Source of the DNA: REEB85 sp018971455
GTDB taxonomy: Bacteria > Pseudomonadota > Alphaproteobacteria > Acetobacterales > Acetobacteraceae
DNA length: 64,000 nucleotides
Assembly: GCA_028871195.1 (NCBI GenBank)
Contig: JAGWNT010000003.1
Coordinates: forward strand, 18,759-82,758
Direction of reading: 5' to 3'
Shown here: positions 1-8,862 of the stretch, one piece after another
How the letters are laid out: every line of letters starts with the position of its first letter
How positions within the stretch are numbered: position 1 is the stretch's first letter
The notes under the pieces: generated by a model
Told to the model about the DNA's origin: nothing
Seen by the model: only the letters and a program-made list of their open reading frames with translations
Databases searched by the model: none
Program-made: the position numbers and the translations under genes

Positions 1-639
1 GTTTCACTGACCGCCGAGATCGGCGCCGTCACCTGCCTGCTCGGGCGCAACGGCGTGGGCAAGACCAGCCTGCTGCGCGCGGTGACGGGCGCGCACCCCA
101 TCAGCCGCGGCGAAATCCGCTGGGACGGGGCGGACATCACCCGCCTGCCCACCTATGAGCGGGCGCGGCGGGGCATCGCCTCGGTGCCGCAGGGGCGGGA
201 CATCTTTCCCCTGCTGACGGTGCGCGAGAATCTCGAAACCGGTTTCGCCGTGCTGCCGCGCGGGCAGCGGCGCGTGCCGGACGAGATCTTCGACCTGTTC
301 CCCATTCTGAAAACCATGATGCGCCGGCGCGGCGGCGACCTCTCCGGCGGCCAGCAGCAGCAGCTCGCCATCGGCCGCGCCCTGGTGATGCGGCCGCGCC
401 TGCTGGTGCTGGACGAGCCGACCGAGGGCATCCAGCCCAGCATCATCAAGGATATCGGCCGCGTCATCCGTCTGCTGCGCGGGCGCGGCACCATGGCGAT
501 CCTGCTGGTCGAGCAGTATTTCGATTTCGCCCGCGATCTGGCACAACGCATTGCGGTGATGGACCGCGGCGATATCGTGCTCGATCGCACGCGCGAGGAG
601 CTCGACGAACAGGATGTCCGCCGCCGCCTTTCCGTGTGA
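1..639 (+). CDS. urtE: Urea ABC transporter ATP-binding protein UrtE, 5'-truncated by the window edge
   Basis: The frame is open from the first base, so the N-terminus lies outside the window; about 212 residues are visible. Walker A (GRNGVGKTS) is near the start, the ABC signature LSGGQQQQLAIGRAL is central, and Walker B is LLVLDEPTEGIQPSII. The EPTEGIQPSII form is typical of UrtE within the branched-chain amino acid type ABC ATPases. As a family member it would energise urea uptake together with UrtABCD, which should lie upstream. Its last 26 bases overlap ureD, so urea import and hydrolysis look like one transcription unit. A LivF for another substrate is the alternative, but the urease context makes urea far more likely. 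Confidence 0.9.
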   Translation, partial: VSLTAEIGAVTCLLGRNGVGKTSLLRAVTGAHPISRGEIRWDGADITRLPTYERARRGIASVPQGRDIFPLLTVRENLETGFAVLPRGQRRVPDEIFDLFPILKTMMRRRGGDLSGGQQQQLAIGRALVMRPRLLVLDEPTEGIQPSIIKDIGRVIRLLRGRGTMAILLVEQYFDFARDLAQRIAVMDRGDIVLDRTREELDEQDVRRRLSV

Positions 640-1453
640 GCCGCCGCATGCCGGCCATCAACGCGCCGTCGGCGATCTGGCCGTGGTGATGAAGCGGCGG
701 GGTGCCACCACCGTTCTGGCCGACCTGCGGCAGGAGGGCTGCCTCAAGGCGCGCTTTCCCCGGCCGGCCGGCTGGGCGGAGGCGGTGCTGCTGAACAGTT
801 CGGGCGGCATTGCGGGCGGCGACAGGCTGCGCAGCGCGCTGGGCGTCGCGGCCGGGGCGGCGGCGTGCTTCACGGGCCAGGCCGCCGAGCGCTTCTACCG
901 CGCCCTGCCCGATGACCAGCCTGCGCATCTGCGCACCCGCATCACCATCGGCGCCGGTGCGGCGGCCGAGTGGCTGCCGCAGGAGAGCATCCTGTTCGAC
1001 GGCGCCGCCCTCGACCGCGCGCTCGACGTCGATCTCGCCGCCGATGGCTGGTTTCTCGGTGTCGAGATGCTGCTTTTCGGCCGCGCCGCCATGGGCGAGC
1101 GGATGCGCCATGCCCGGGTGCGCGACACCATCCGCATCCGCCGCGCGGCGCGGCTGGTGTGGCAGGATTCCATCCGTCTCGACGGCGCGACCCCCCTCTC
1201 CCTCCCCGCCATCGCCGCCGGCGCGCAGGGTGTCGCGACCCTCGTTCATGTCGCGCCGGATGCGGAAGCCCGTCTGGACGTGCTGCGCGCGGCCTGGGCC
1301 ACAGCACCCGCCGAGGCCGCGGCAAGTGCCTGGCGCGGCATGGTGGTCGGGCGTGTGGTGGCGGGCGATGGGGCCTGTCTTCGTGCGACGATCGTGGCAG
1401 GATTGCAGGCGCTGCGCGCCGGCCGCCCGTTGCCGCGCGTGTGGCTGTGCTGA
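614..1453 (+). CDS. ureD: Urease accessory protein UreD (UreH)
   Basis: 279 residues, the usual UreD length. UreD forms the scaffold on which UreF and UreG load nickel into the UreABC apoenzyme. Family hallmarks are visible: LNSSGGIAGGDRL near residues 60-72, the FTGQAAERFYRA segment following it, and EWLPQESILFDGA in the middle. The ATG at 614 lies inside the end of urtE. The gene is followed after 10 bases by ureA. The first 25 residues are less conserved, so a start a little downstream is possible, but the overlap is normal for this tightly packed operon. Confidence 0.93.
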   Translation: MSAAAFPCEPPHAGHQRAVGDLAVVMKRRGATTVLADLRQEGCLKARFPRPAGWAEAVLLNSSGGIAGGDRLRSALGVAAGAAACFTGQAAERFYRALPDDQPAHLRTRITIGAGAAAEWLPQESILFDGAALDRALDVDLAADGWFLGVEMLLFGRAAMGERMRHARVRDTIRIRRAARLVWQDSIRLDGATPLSLPAIAAGAQGVATLVHVAPDAEARLDVLRAAWATAPAEAAASAWRGMVVGRVVAGDGACLRATIVAGLQALRAGRPLPRVWLC

Positions 1454-1463
1454 AGGTGGACCC

Positions 1464-1762
<299 letters not shown>

Positions 1763-1766
<4 letters not shown>

Positions 1767-2067
1767 TCCCCGGCGAGATCGACACCGCGCCGGGCGAGAT
1801 CGCGCTCAATGCCGGTCTGCCGCGCCGCACCCTCACCGTGGCCAATACCGGCGACCGGCCGATACAGGTCGGCAGCCATTATCATTTCGCCGAGACCAAC
1901 CCGGCCCTCGCCTTCGACCGCGCCGCCGCGCGCGGCCAGCGGCTGGACATCGCCGCCGGCACCGCGATGCGCTTCGAGCCGGGGCAGAGCCGCGAGGTGG
2001 TGCTGGTGCCCTTCGAGGGCGCCCGGCGGATCTATGGCTTCCGCGGCGACGTGATGGGAGATCTGTG

Positions 2068-2068
<1 letters not shown>
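1763..2068 (+). CDS. ureB: Urease beta subunit UreB
   Basis: 101 residues beginning MIPGEIDTAPGEIALN. Typical beta-subunit signatures follow: VANTGDRPIQVGSHYHFAETNPAL around residues 26-50, the EPGQSREVVLVPF segment, and a YGFRGDVMG end. It is a structural subunit that packs against UreC near the active-site flap. The start overlaps the ureA stop and the stop overlaps the ureC start as TGATG, so translation is probably coupled. Nothing is missing relative to the family. Confidence 0.97.
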
Positions 2069-3776
<1,708 letters not shown>

Positions 3777-3777
<1 letters not shown>

Positions 3778-4250
3778 TGCGCAGCGACACCGTCTTTCCC
3801 TCCGGCACCTGGGACGCCTCGACCGCGACTGATCGCGTGCTGGTCGATTACGACCGTCGCCACCGCCGCCGCATCCTGCTGCGCAGCGAGGGCGGGCGCG
3901 ACATCCTGCTCGATCTGCCACACGCCATCCGCCTGCGCCATGGCGACGGGCTGCGGCTCGAGGATGGCAGTCTGGTCGCCGTCGCCGCACGGCCGGAGGC
4001 GCTGGCCGAGATCCATGCCCATGACGAGGGCGAGCTGGTGCGCATCGCCTGGCATCTCGGCAACCGGCACCTGCCGGTGCAGCTCATCGGCGCACACATC
4101 CGCATCCGCCGCGACCATGTCATCGAGGCGATGGTCGCGCAGCTTGGCGGCCATGTCGATCACATCGAGGCGCCGTTCGATCCCGAGGCGGGCGCCTATG
4201 CCGGCGGCCACGCGCACAGCCACGACGACGATGACGACCACCACCACTGA
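3777..4250 (+). CDS. ureE: Urease nickel metallochaperone UreE with His/Asp-rich tail
   Basis: 157 residues. The N-terminal half is the UreE beta domain (VLVDYDRRHRRRILLRSE, then DLPHAIRLRHGDGL). The C-terminal half is the metal-binding domain containing ELVRIAWHLGNRHLPVQL. The last 17 residues (YAGGHAHSHDDDDDHHH) form a metal-binding tail that would store or deliver nickel. The start overlaps the ureC stop. The end overlaps ureF by 20 bases, so the repeated CAC/GAC codons of the tail are read in another frame as the first residues of UreF. Confidence 0.95.
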
Positions 4251-4911
4251 GGCCGCCCTGCTGCGGCTGCTGACCTGGCTCTCGCCCGCCTTCCCGACCG
4301 GCGGCTACGCCTATTCGCACGGGCTGGAATGGGCGGTGGAGCAGCGCGAGATTGTCGACGGCGCAAGCCTGCAAGCCTGGCTCGACGCCATCCTCCGCCA
4401 CGGCGCGGGCCGCAGCGACGCGATCCTCCTCCGCCACGCCCATCGCGCCGCGCACGACGCGGACGCCCTGGCCGGGATAGCCGAACTGGCCTGCGCCATC
4501 GCGCCGAGCCGCGAGCGGCTGGGCGAGGCTGTCGGCCAGGGCAACGCCTTCGTGGCCGCCGCCGCCGCCTGGCGTCCCGAGGTGCTGATCCGCCTGGCCG
4601 CACAGGTCGGCGACATTGCCTATCCGGTCGCGGTCGGCGCGCTGGCGCGCACCTCCGCCATCCCCGAGGACGGCGCCTGCCTCGCCTACCTGCAGGGCTT
4701 CACGGCGAACCTGGTCTCGGCTGCGGTGCGTCTCGTCCCGCTCGGCCAGTCCGCGGGGCTCGCCGTGCTCGCCCTGCTGGAACCCACCATCATCGCGGTG
4801 GCCGAAGCCTCCCGCGGCGTCCCGCTGGATGATCTCGGCACCGCCTGCTTTCGGGCCGACCTCGCCGCCATGCACCACGAAACCCAGTACACGAGGCTGT
4901 TCCGCTCATGA
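4231..4911 (+). CDS. ureF: Urease accessory protein UreF
   Basis: 226 residues from the ATG at 4231. UreF bridges UreD and UreG and acts in GTP-dependent nickel insertion. Family features are LLTWLSPAFPTGGYAYSHGLEWAVE near the N-terminus and the C-terminal DLAAMHHETQYTRLFRS. The helical middle part is rich in alanine. An earlier in-frame start would run through ureE, so 4231 is preferred; it makes an unusual N-terminus MTTTTT out of the ureE tail codons. The last bases overlap ureG as ATGA. Confidence 0.93.
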   Translation: MTTTTTEAALLRLLTWLSPAFPTGGYAYSHGLEWAVEQREIVDGASLQAWLDAILRHGAGRSDAILLRHAHRAAHDADALAGIAELACAIAPSRERLGEAVGQGNAFVAAAAAWRPEVLIRLAAQVGDIAYPVAVGALARTSAIPEDGACLAYLQGFTANLVSAAVRLVPLGQSAGLAVLALLEPTIIAVAEASRGVPLDDLGTACFRADLAAMHHETQYTRLFRS

Positions 4912-5546
4912 GCTCTCCCAATGGCCCGCTGCGCGTGGGCATCGGCGGCCCGGTCGGCACCGGCAAGACGGCGCTGATGGACGCGCTGTGCAAGCATCTG
5001 CGAGACCGTTTCGATATCGCCGCCATCACCAACGACATCTACACCAAGGAGGATGCCGAGTTCCTCACCCGCGCGGGCTCCCTGCCGCCGGAGCGCATTC
5101 TCGGCATCGAGACCGGCGGCTGCCCGCACACCGCCATCCGCGAGGATGCCAGCATCAACCTTGCCGGCGTCGCCGAAATGCGCCGCCGCTTTCCGGCGCT
5201 GGACGTGCTGCTGATCGAGAGCGGCGGCGACAATCTCTCCGCCACCTTCAGCCCCGAGCTCGCGGACCTCACCATCTACGTCATCGACGTCTCCGCCGGC
5301 GACAAGATCCCGCGCAAGGGCGGGCCCGGCATCACGCGCAGCGACCTGCTGGTGATCAACAAGATCGACCTCGCCCCCCATGTCGGCGCCAGCCTGGAGG
5401 TGATGGACCGCGACTCGCGGCGCATGCGCGGCGAGCGGCCGTTCCTGTTCACCAACATCCGCGCCGGCCACGGCGTCGCCGAGGTGGCCGCCTTCATCGA
5501 GCGGCAGGGCGGCCTGGCTTCGCCATCCAGGGCGGCCGCACCTTGA
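4908..5546 (+). CDS. ureG: Urease accessory GTPase UreG
   Basis: 212 residues, a SIMIBI GTPase. The P-loop is GGPVGTGKTALMDAL near residue 10. The metal-binding Cys-Pro-His motif is in ETGGCPHTAIREDASIN, the Walker B-like LLIESGGDNLSATFSPEL follows, and NKIDLAPHVGASLEVM gives guanine specificity. It supplies GTP hydrolysis for nickel delivery from UreE to the UreABC-UreDF complex. It is the last urease gene here; the minus-strand tag gene overlaps its 3' end by 53 bases. No nickel permease gene follows in the window. Confidence 0.97.
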   Translation: MSSPNGPLRVGIGGPVGTGKTALMDALCKHLRDRFDIAAITNDIYTKEDAEFLTRAGSLPPERILGIETGGCPHTAIREDASINLAGVAEMRRRFPALDVLLIESGGDNLSATFSPELADLTIYVIDVSAGDKIPRKGGPGITRSDLLVINKIDLAPHVGASLEVMDRDSRRMRGERPFLFTNIRAGHGVAEVAAFIERQGGLASPSRAAAP

Positions 5547-6051
5547 GAATGCGGGCATGCACCGGGCAGTCCTCGGCATGGGCGCCGGGCAGGTAGCCCA
5601 GGCTCATCAGGAACTCGCCGACGATCTCGCCGCCGGTGAACTTGAAGTTTCTGGCGAATAGCTTCACCCAATCGGCCTTCTCGCGCGGGTGATGCGCGTC
5701 GAGCCAGGCGGCGAACCCGCCATGGCTCGCCCGCAGCGCCTGCACGCGGCGCGCATTCCCGATGATCGCCGCGACCTTCAGCCGGTTGCGGATGATGGCG
5801 GGGTCCGCCAGCAGCCGCGCCTCGTCCTGCGGTCCCATGGCCGCCACCTGATCCACCTCGAACCCGGCAAACGCCGCGCGCATGCCGGCGCGCCGCTTCA
5901 GCACCAGCTCCCAGGACAGGCCGGCCTGCATGATCTCCAGGCACAGCCGCTCGAACAGCACCGTCTCGTCGCGCGCCGGGAAGCCGTACTCGTCGGAATG
6001 ATAGTCGTGATGCACCGGATGCCCCGGCGCGATGCGGCAATAGCCACTCAT
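5494..6051 (-). CDS. tag: DNA-3-methyladenine glycosylase I
   Basis: 185 residues. It removes N3-methyladenine from alkylated DNA as the first step of base excision repair. The structural zinc ligands of the family are visible: Cys5 and His18 in the N-terminal stretch, and the HxxxC pair in GAHAEDCPVH near the C-terminus. ETVLFERLCLEIMQAGLSW and RNRLKVAAIIGNARR are strongly family-like. The start MSGYCRIAPG at 6051 fits the family N-terminus better than the ATG 48 bases upstream. It is transcribed towards ureG and overlaps its 3' end, so the two mRNAs are antisense over 53 bases. Confidence 0.93.
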   Translation of the reverse strand: MSGYCRIAPGHPVHHDYHSDEYGFPARDETVLFERLCLEIMQAGLSWELVLKRRAGMRAAFAGFEVDQVAAMGPQDEARLLADPAIIRNRLKVAAIIGNARRVQALRASHGGFAAWLDAHHPREKADWVKLFARNFKFTGGEIVGEFLMSLGYLPGAHAEDCPVHARILKVRPPWMAKPGRPAAR

Positions 6052-6104
6052 CCATGCCCTCCCCGCGGATTGCCCGTCGTGGCGTCTGCGCCTATCCATG
6101 CCAC

Positions 6105-6662
6105 ATGTCCGACGCCCCGAGCACCCCCGCTCCCACGCCCAGCATCGGCGCGCTGTTCATGGGGTTCTTCAGCGTCGGCATCATCGGCTTCGGCGGCGTG
6201 CTGCCGATGGCGCGGCGCATGATCGTCGAGGAACGGCGCTGGATGACGGCCGGCGAGTTCACCGACCTGCTTTCCCTCTGCCAGTTCCTGCCCGGCGGCA
6301 ACGTCATCAACCTGGCCGCCGCCATTGGCCTGCGCTTCCGCGGCGTGGCCGGCGGCTGTGCCGGGCTCGCCGGGCTGATGGCGGCACCGGTCGGCATCGT
6401 CATCCTGCTCGGCGCCGTCTACGGGCGCTTCCAGAATATCCCGACGGTGCGCCACCTGTTCGCCGGGCTGGGCGCGGCCGCGGCCGGGCTCATTCTCGCG
6501 CTGTCGATCAAGATCGCCTGGCCGATGCGGCGCAATTACGGCGGGGTGGCGATCGCCGCAATCTGCTACGTGGCCATCGCGGCCCTGCGCCTGCCGCTGC
6601 TGCCCACCATGGCCGCGCTGGTGCCGGCGAGCCTGGTCGTCGCCTGGTGGCAGCAGCGATGA
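6105..6662 (+). CDS. chrA: Chromate transporter family protein, first half of a pair
   Basis: 185 residues, very hydrophobic, with about five to six membrane segments. It has the CHR-family N-terminal pattern FFSVGIIGFGGVLPMARRMI followed by MTAGEFTDLLSLCQFLPGGNVINLA. Long ChrA proteins have two such domains in one chain; here they are separate neighbouring genes, as in the short-chain CHR type that works as a heterodimer. The stop overlaps the next start as ATGA. Chromate efflux is the family assignment; the natural substrate could be another oxyanion. The start was taken at MSDAPSTPAP after a less likely upstream ATG. Confidence 0.85.
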   Translation: MSDAPSTPAPTPSIGALFMGFFSVGIIGFGGVLPMARRMIVEERRWMTAGEFTDLLSLCQFLPGGNVINLAAAIGLRFRGVAGGCAGLAGLMAAPVGIVILLGAVYGRFQNIPTVRHLFAGLGAAAAGLILALSIKIAWPMRRNYGGVAIAAICYVAIAALRLPLLPTMAALVPASLVVAWWQQR

Positions 6663-7180
6663 GCGGTGAGCTGCTGAGCCTCGCCGGCCTGTTCACCCGC
6701 CTCTCGCTGCTCGCCATCGGCGGCGGGCCGACCATCCTGCCCGAGATGCAGCGCGAGGTCGTCGCGGTGCAGCACTGGATGCCGGCGGCCGACTTCACCG
6801 CCCTCTTCGCGCTCGCCCAGGCGGCACCCGGGCCGAACATGATGGTCTCCACCCTGATCGGCTACCGCGTCGGCGGGCTCGCCGGCGCGCTGGTGGCAAC
6901 ACTGGGGATGATCGGCCCTTCCTCGGTGCTGACCATGGCGCTGGTCAGCCTGTGGCACCGTTTCCGCGACGCGCTCTGGCGGCGCGTGGTGCAGGCCTCG
7001 CTGGTGCCGGTCACCGTCGGGCTGTTCCTGGCCAGTGCGAGCATTATCGTCATCACCGCCGACCGCAGCATCCTCCTGGCCGCCATCACCGCGGCGGTGG
7101 TGGCGATCTCGCTCGGCACCAGGCTGCATCCGTTGTGGCTGCTTGGCGCCGGGGCGCTGATCGGTATGCTGGCGCTCTGA
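6659..7180 (+). CDS. chrA: Chromate transporter family protein, second half of a pair
   Basis: 173 residues with several membrane segments. The conserved opening LLAIGGGPTILPEMQREVV and the FALAQAAPGPNMMVSTLIGY motif mark it as a CHR domain. It is the partner of the preceding gene and overlaps it by four bases, which suggests equal expression and a heterodimeric permease. The two halves should insert with opposite topology if they follow the known short-chain pairs. No regulator gene of the ChrB type is adjacent. Confidence 0.85.
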   Translation: MSGELLSLAGLFTRLSLLAIGGGPTILPEMQREVVAVQHWMPAADFTALFALAQAAPGPNMMVSTLIGYRVGGLAGALVATLGMIGPSSVLTMALVSLWHRFRDALWRRVVQASLVPVTVGLFLASASIIVITADRSILLAAITAAVVAISLGTRLHPLWLLGAGALIGMLAL

Positions 7181-7237
7181 GCGGCCGCCCGCTGTACGGG
7201 CGACGCCGCACGCAAGACGCCGTACGGGAGACGCCGC

Positions 7238-8086
7238 ATGAGCACGCCGCCGGCCACCGGCCGCATCACGGATCATTACGCCGCCGGCGCCCGGCTCGAT
7301 GCCGTGCTGAACGCCGTCCGCGCCGCCATCCCGCCCGGCCGCGCCTGCGATATTTCCGACCTTGCCCCGCTCGACCAGTTCCACGCCGGCGGCGCCGAGG
7401 CGACGGACGAGCTGGCGCGGCTGGCCGGCGTGCGGGCCGGCATGCGGGTGCTCGATGTCGGCTGCGGCATTGGCGGCCCGGCGCGCCACCTGGCCGCGCG
7501 GTTCGCCTGCCAGGTGACCGGCCTCGATCTCGCCGCCGAGTATTGCCGCATCGCCGAGGCGCTCACCACCCTGGTCGGGCTCGACGGGCGCGCCGCCTTC
7601 CAGGCCGGCGACGCCTGCAACCTGCCCTTCCCCGCCGGCGGGTTCGATCTCGTCTGGACGCAGCACGCCGCGATGAACATCGCCGACCGCCCCCGCCTCT
7701 ACGCCGAAATGCACCGCGTGCTGGCGCCGGGCGGGGTCGTGGCGATCTACGACGCGGTGGCCGGCGACGGTGACGCGCCGCTTTTCCCGACGCCCTGGGC
7801 GGACCGGCCGGAGGACAGTTTCCTGCTGGCACCCGCCGCCATGCGCACGCTGCTGGAGGCCGCCGGGTTCGAAATCACCGCCTGGCAGGATGCCACCGAG
7901 GCGGCGCGCGCCTGGTTCGCCCGCCGCCGCCCCGCCGCGCCGGCCGCCCCCGCCGCGCCCCCGCCGGCGCTCGGCCTGCATCTCCTGCTGGGCCCGGACA
8001 CCAACCGCATGGTCGGCAATTTCGCCCGCAACGTTCTGGAAGGCCGCGTCGGCCTGCACATGGCGGTGGCACGCAAACCCGGGTGA
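7238..8086 (+). CDS. Class I SAM-dependent methyltransferase
   Basis: 282 residues. The SAM-binding motif I is VLDVGCGIGGPARHLAARF around residues 70-88, followed by the acidic GLDLAAEYC turn and the motif II/III region DLVWTQHAAMNI. The YAEMHRVLAPGGVVAIYD segment is typical of small-molecule or quinone/sterol-type class I methyltransferases. The substrate cannot be told from sequence. A run of Ala/Pro around residue 235 is low complexity. It stands alone between the transporter pair and a GST gene; a short GC-rich spacer with small repeats of ACGCCG lies just upstream. Confidence 0.85.
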   Translation: MSTPPATGRITDHYAAGARLDAVLNAVRAAIPPGRACDISDLAPLDQFHAGGAEATDELARLAGVRAGMRVLDVGCGIGGPARHLAARFACQVTGLDLAAEYCRIAEALTTLVGLDGRAAFQAGDACNLPFPAGGFDLVWTQHAAMNIADRPRLYAEMHRVLAPGGVVAIYDAVAGDGDAPLFPTPWADRPEDSFLLAPAAMRTLLEAAGFEITAWQDATEAARAWFARRRPAAPAAPAAPPPALGLHLLLGPDTNRMVGNFARNVLEGRVGLHMAVARKPG

Positions 8087-8091
8087 GCGGC

Positions 8092-8162
8092 CGGTCGGCC
8101 GGCGGGGTGGGCCGGCGGGGTGGGCCAGAGGGGCCGGCCAGAGGGGTGGGCCGGTGGGGCGA
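8092..8162. repeat. Imperfect GC-rich tandem repeat between the methyltransferase and GST genes
   Basis: The spacer consists of imperfect copies of a GGGCCGGCGGGGT-like unit of about 13 bases, alternating with GGGCCAGA variants. It begins just after the methyltransferase stop and ends shortly before the ribosome site of the GST gene. It is probably replication slippage in non-coding DNA. No protein or RNA function is visible. Confidence 0.6.
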
Positions 8163-8201
8163 AGGCGGCTATCGTCGCCGCGAGGCACCCCGGAGGATCC
8201 C

Positions 8202-8813
8202 ATGCGCCTGTACAATTCGATCGGCCCGAACCCGCACGTCGTGCGCATGTTCATCGCCGAGCGCGGTCTCGCCATTCCGCTCGTCCCGGTCGATCTGCGC
8301 GGCGGGGAGAACCGGCGGGCGCCGTACCTGGCCAAGAACCCGGCCGGCCAGCTGCCGGCGCTGGAGCTCGATGACGGGCGGGTGCTCACCGAAATCACCG
8401 CCATCTTCGAATATCTCGACGAGACCAGCCCCGGCCCGTCGCTGATCGGCGGTGATGCCTGGAGCCGCGCCGAGACCCGCATGTGGGTGCGCCGCATCGA
8501 CCTCAACATCGTCGAGCCGTTGGCCGCGGGCTTCCGCTACGCCGAGGGGCTGAAGCTGTTCCAGAACCGCATCCACTGCATTCCGCAGGCGGCCGATGAT
8601 TTCAAGCAGATCGCCCAGGAGAAGCTGGCCTGGCTCGACGGGCTGATGGCGGGCAAGGAATGGATCTGCGGCAGCCGCTTCACGCTGGCCGATATCCTGC
8701 TCTACGCCTTCCTCAATTTCGGCGCCGCCGTCGGCCAGCCGCTCGATCCCGCGCTGGCCAACATCAATGCCTGGTTCGCGCGGGTGAAGGCGCGGCCGAG
8801 CAGCGCCGCGTAG
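8202..8813 (+). CDS. Glutathione S-transferase family protein
   Basis: 203 residues. The thioredoxin-like N-terminal domain is seen as MRLYNSIGPNPHVVRMFIAE, with the glutathione-contact segment NPAGQLPALELDDGRVLTEITAI near residues 47-70. An all-helical C-terminal domain follows, with the family N-capping box in GSRFTLADILLYAF. A clear GGAGG ribosome site precedes the ATG at 8202. Putative function is conjugation or reduction with glutathione in the cytosol; the substrate is unknown. It is convergent with recQ. Confidence 0.9.
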   Translation: MRLYNSIGPNPHVVRMFIAERGLAIPLVPVDLRGGENRRAPYLAKNPAGQLPALELDDGRVLTEITAIFEYLDETSPGPSLIGGDAWSRAETRMWVRRIDLNIVEPLAAGFRYAEGLKLFQNRIHCIPQAADDFKQIAQEKLAWLDGLMAGKEWICGSRFTLADILLYAFLNFGAAVGQPLDPALANINAWFARVKARPSSAA

Positions 8814-8856
8814 AGCACGATCCGACCTGATGGAATCATCAGATCGGACGCTGCTC
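8813..8856. terminator. Hairpin between convergent GST and recQ genes
   Basis: The 49-base gap between two convergent genes holds an imperfect inverted repeat. GAGCacGATCCGACCTGATG pairs with CATCAGATCGGACgctGCTC around a short loop. No strong U-run follows on either strand, so it may be a bidirectional terminator or a transcript-end stabiliser. It could also be one copy of a dispersed palindromic element. Confidence 0.55.
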
Positions 8857-8862
8857 CAGCCC

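Noticed and set aside
6566..8509. A 647-residue minus-strand frame
   Set aside because: Antisense to the transporter and methyltransferase genes; no domain and no ribosome site at its start.
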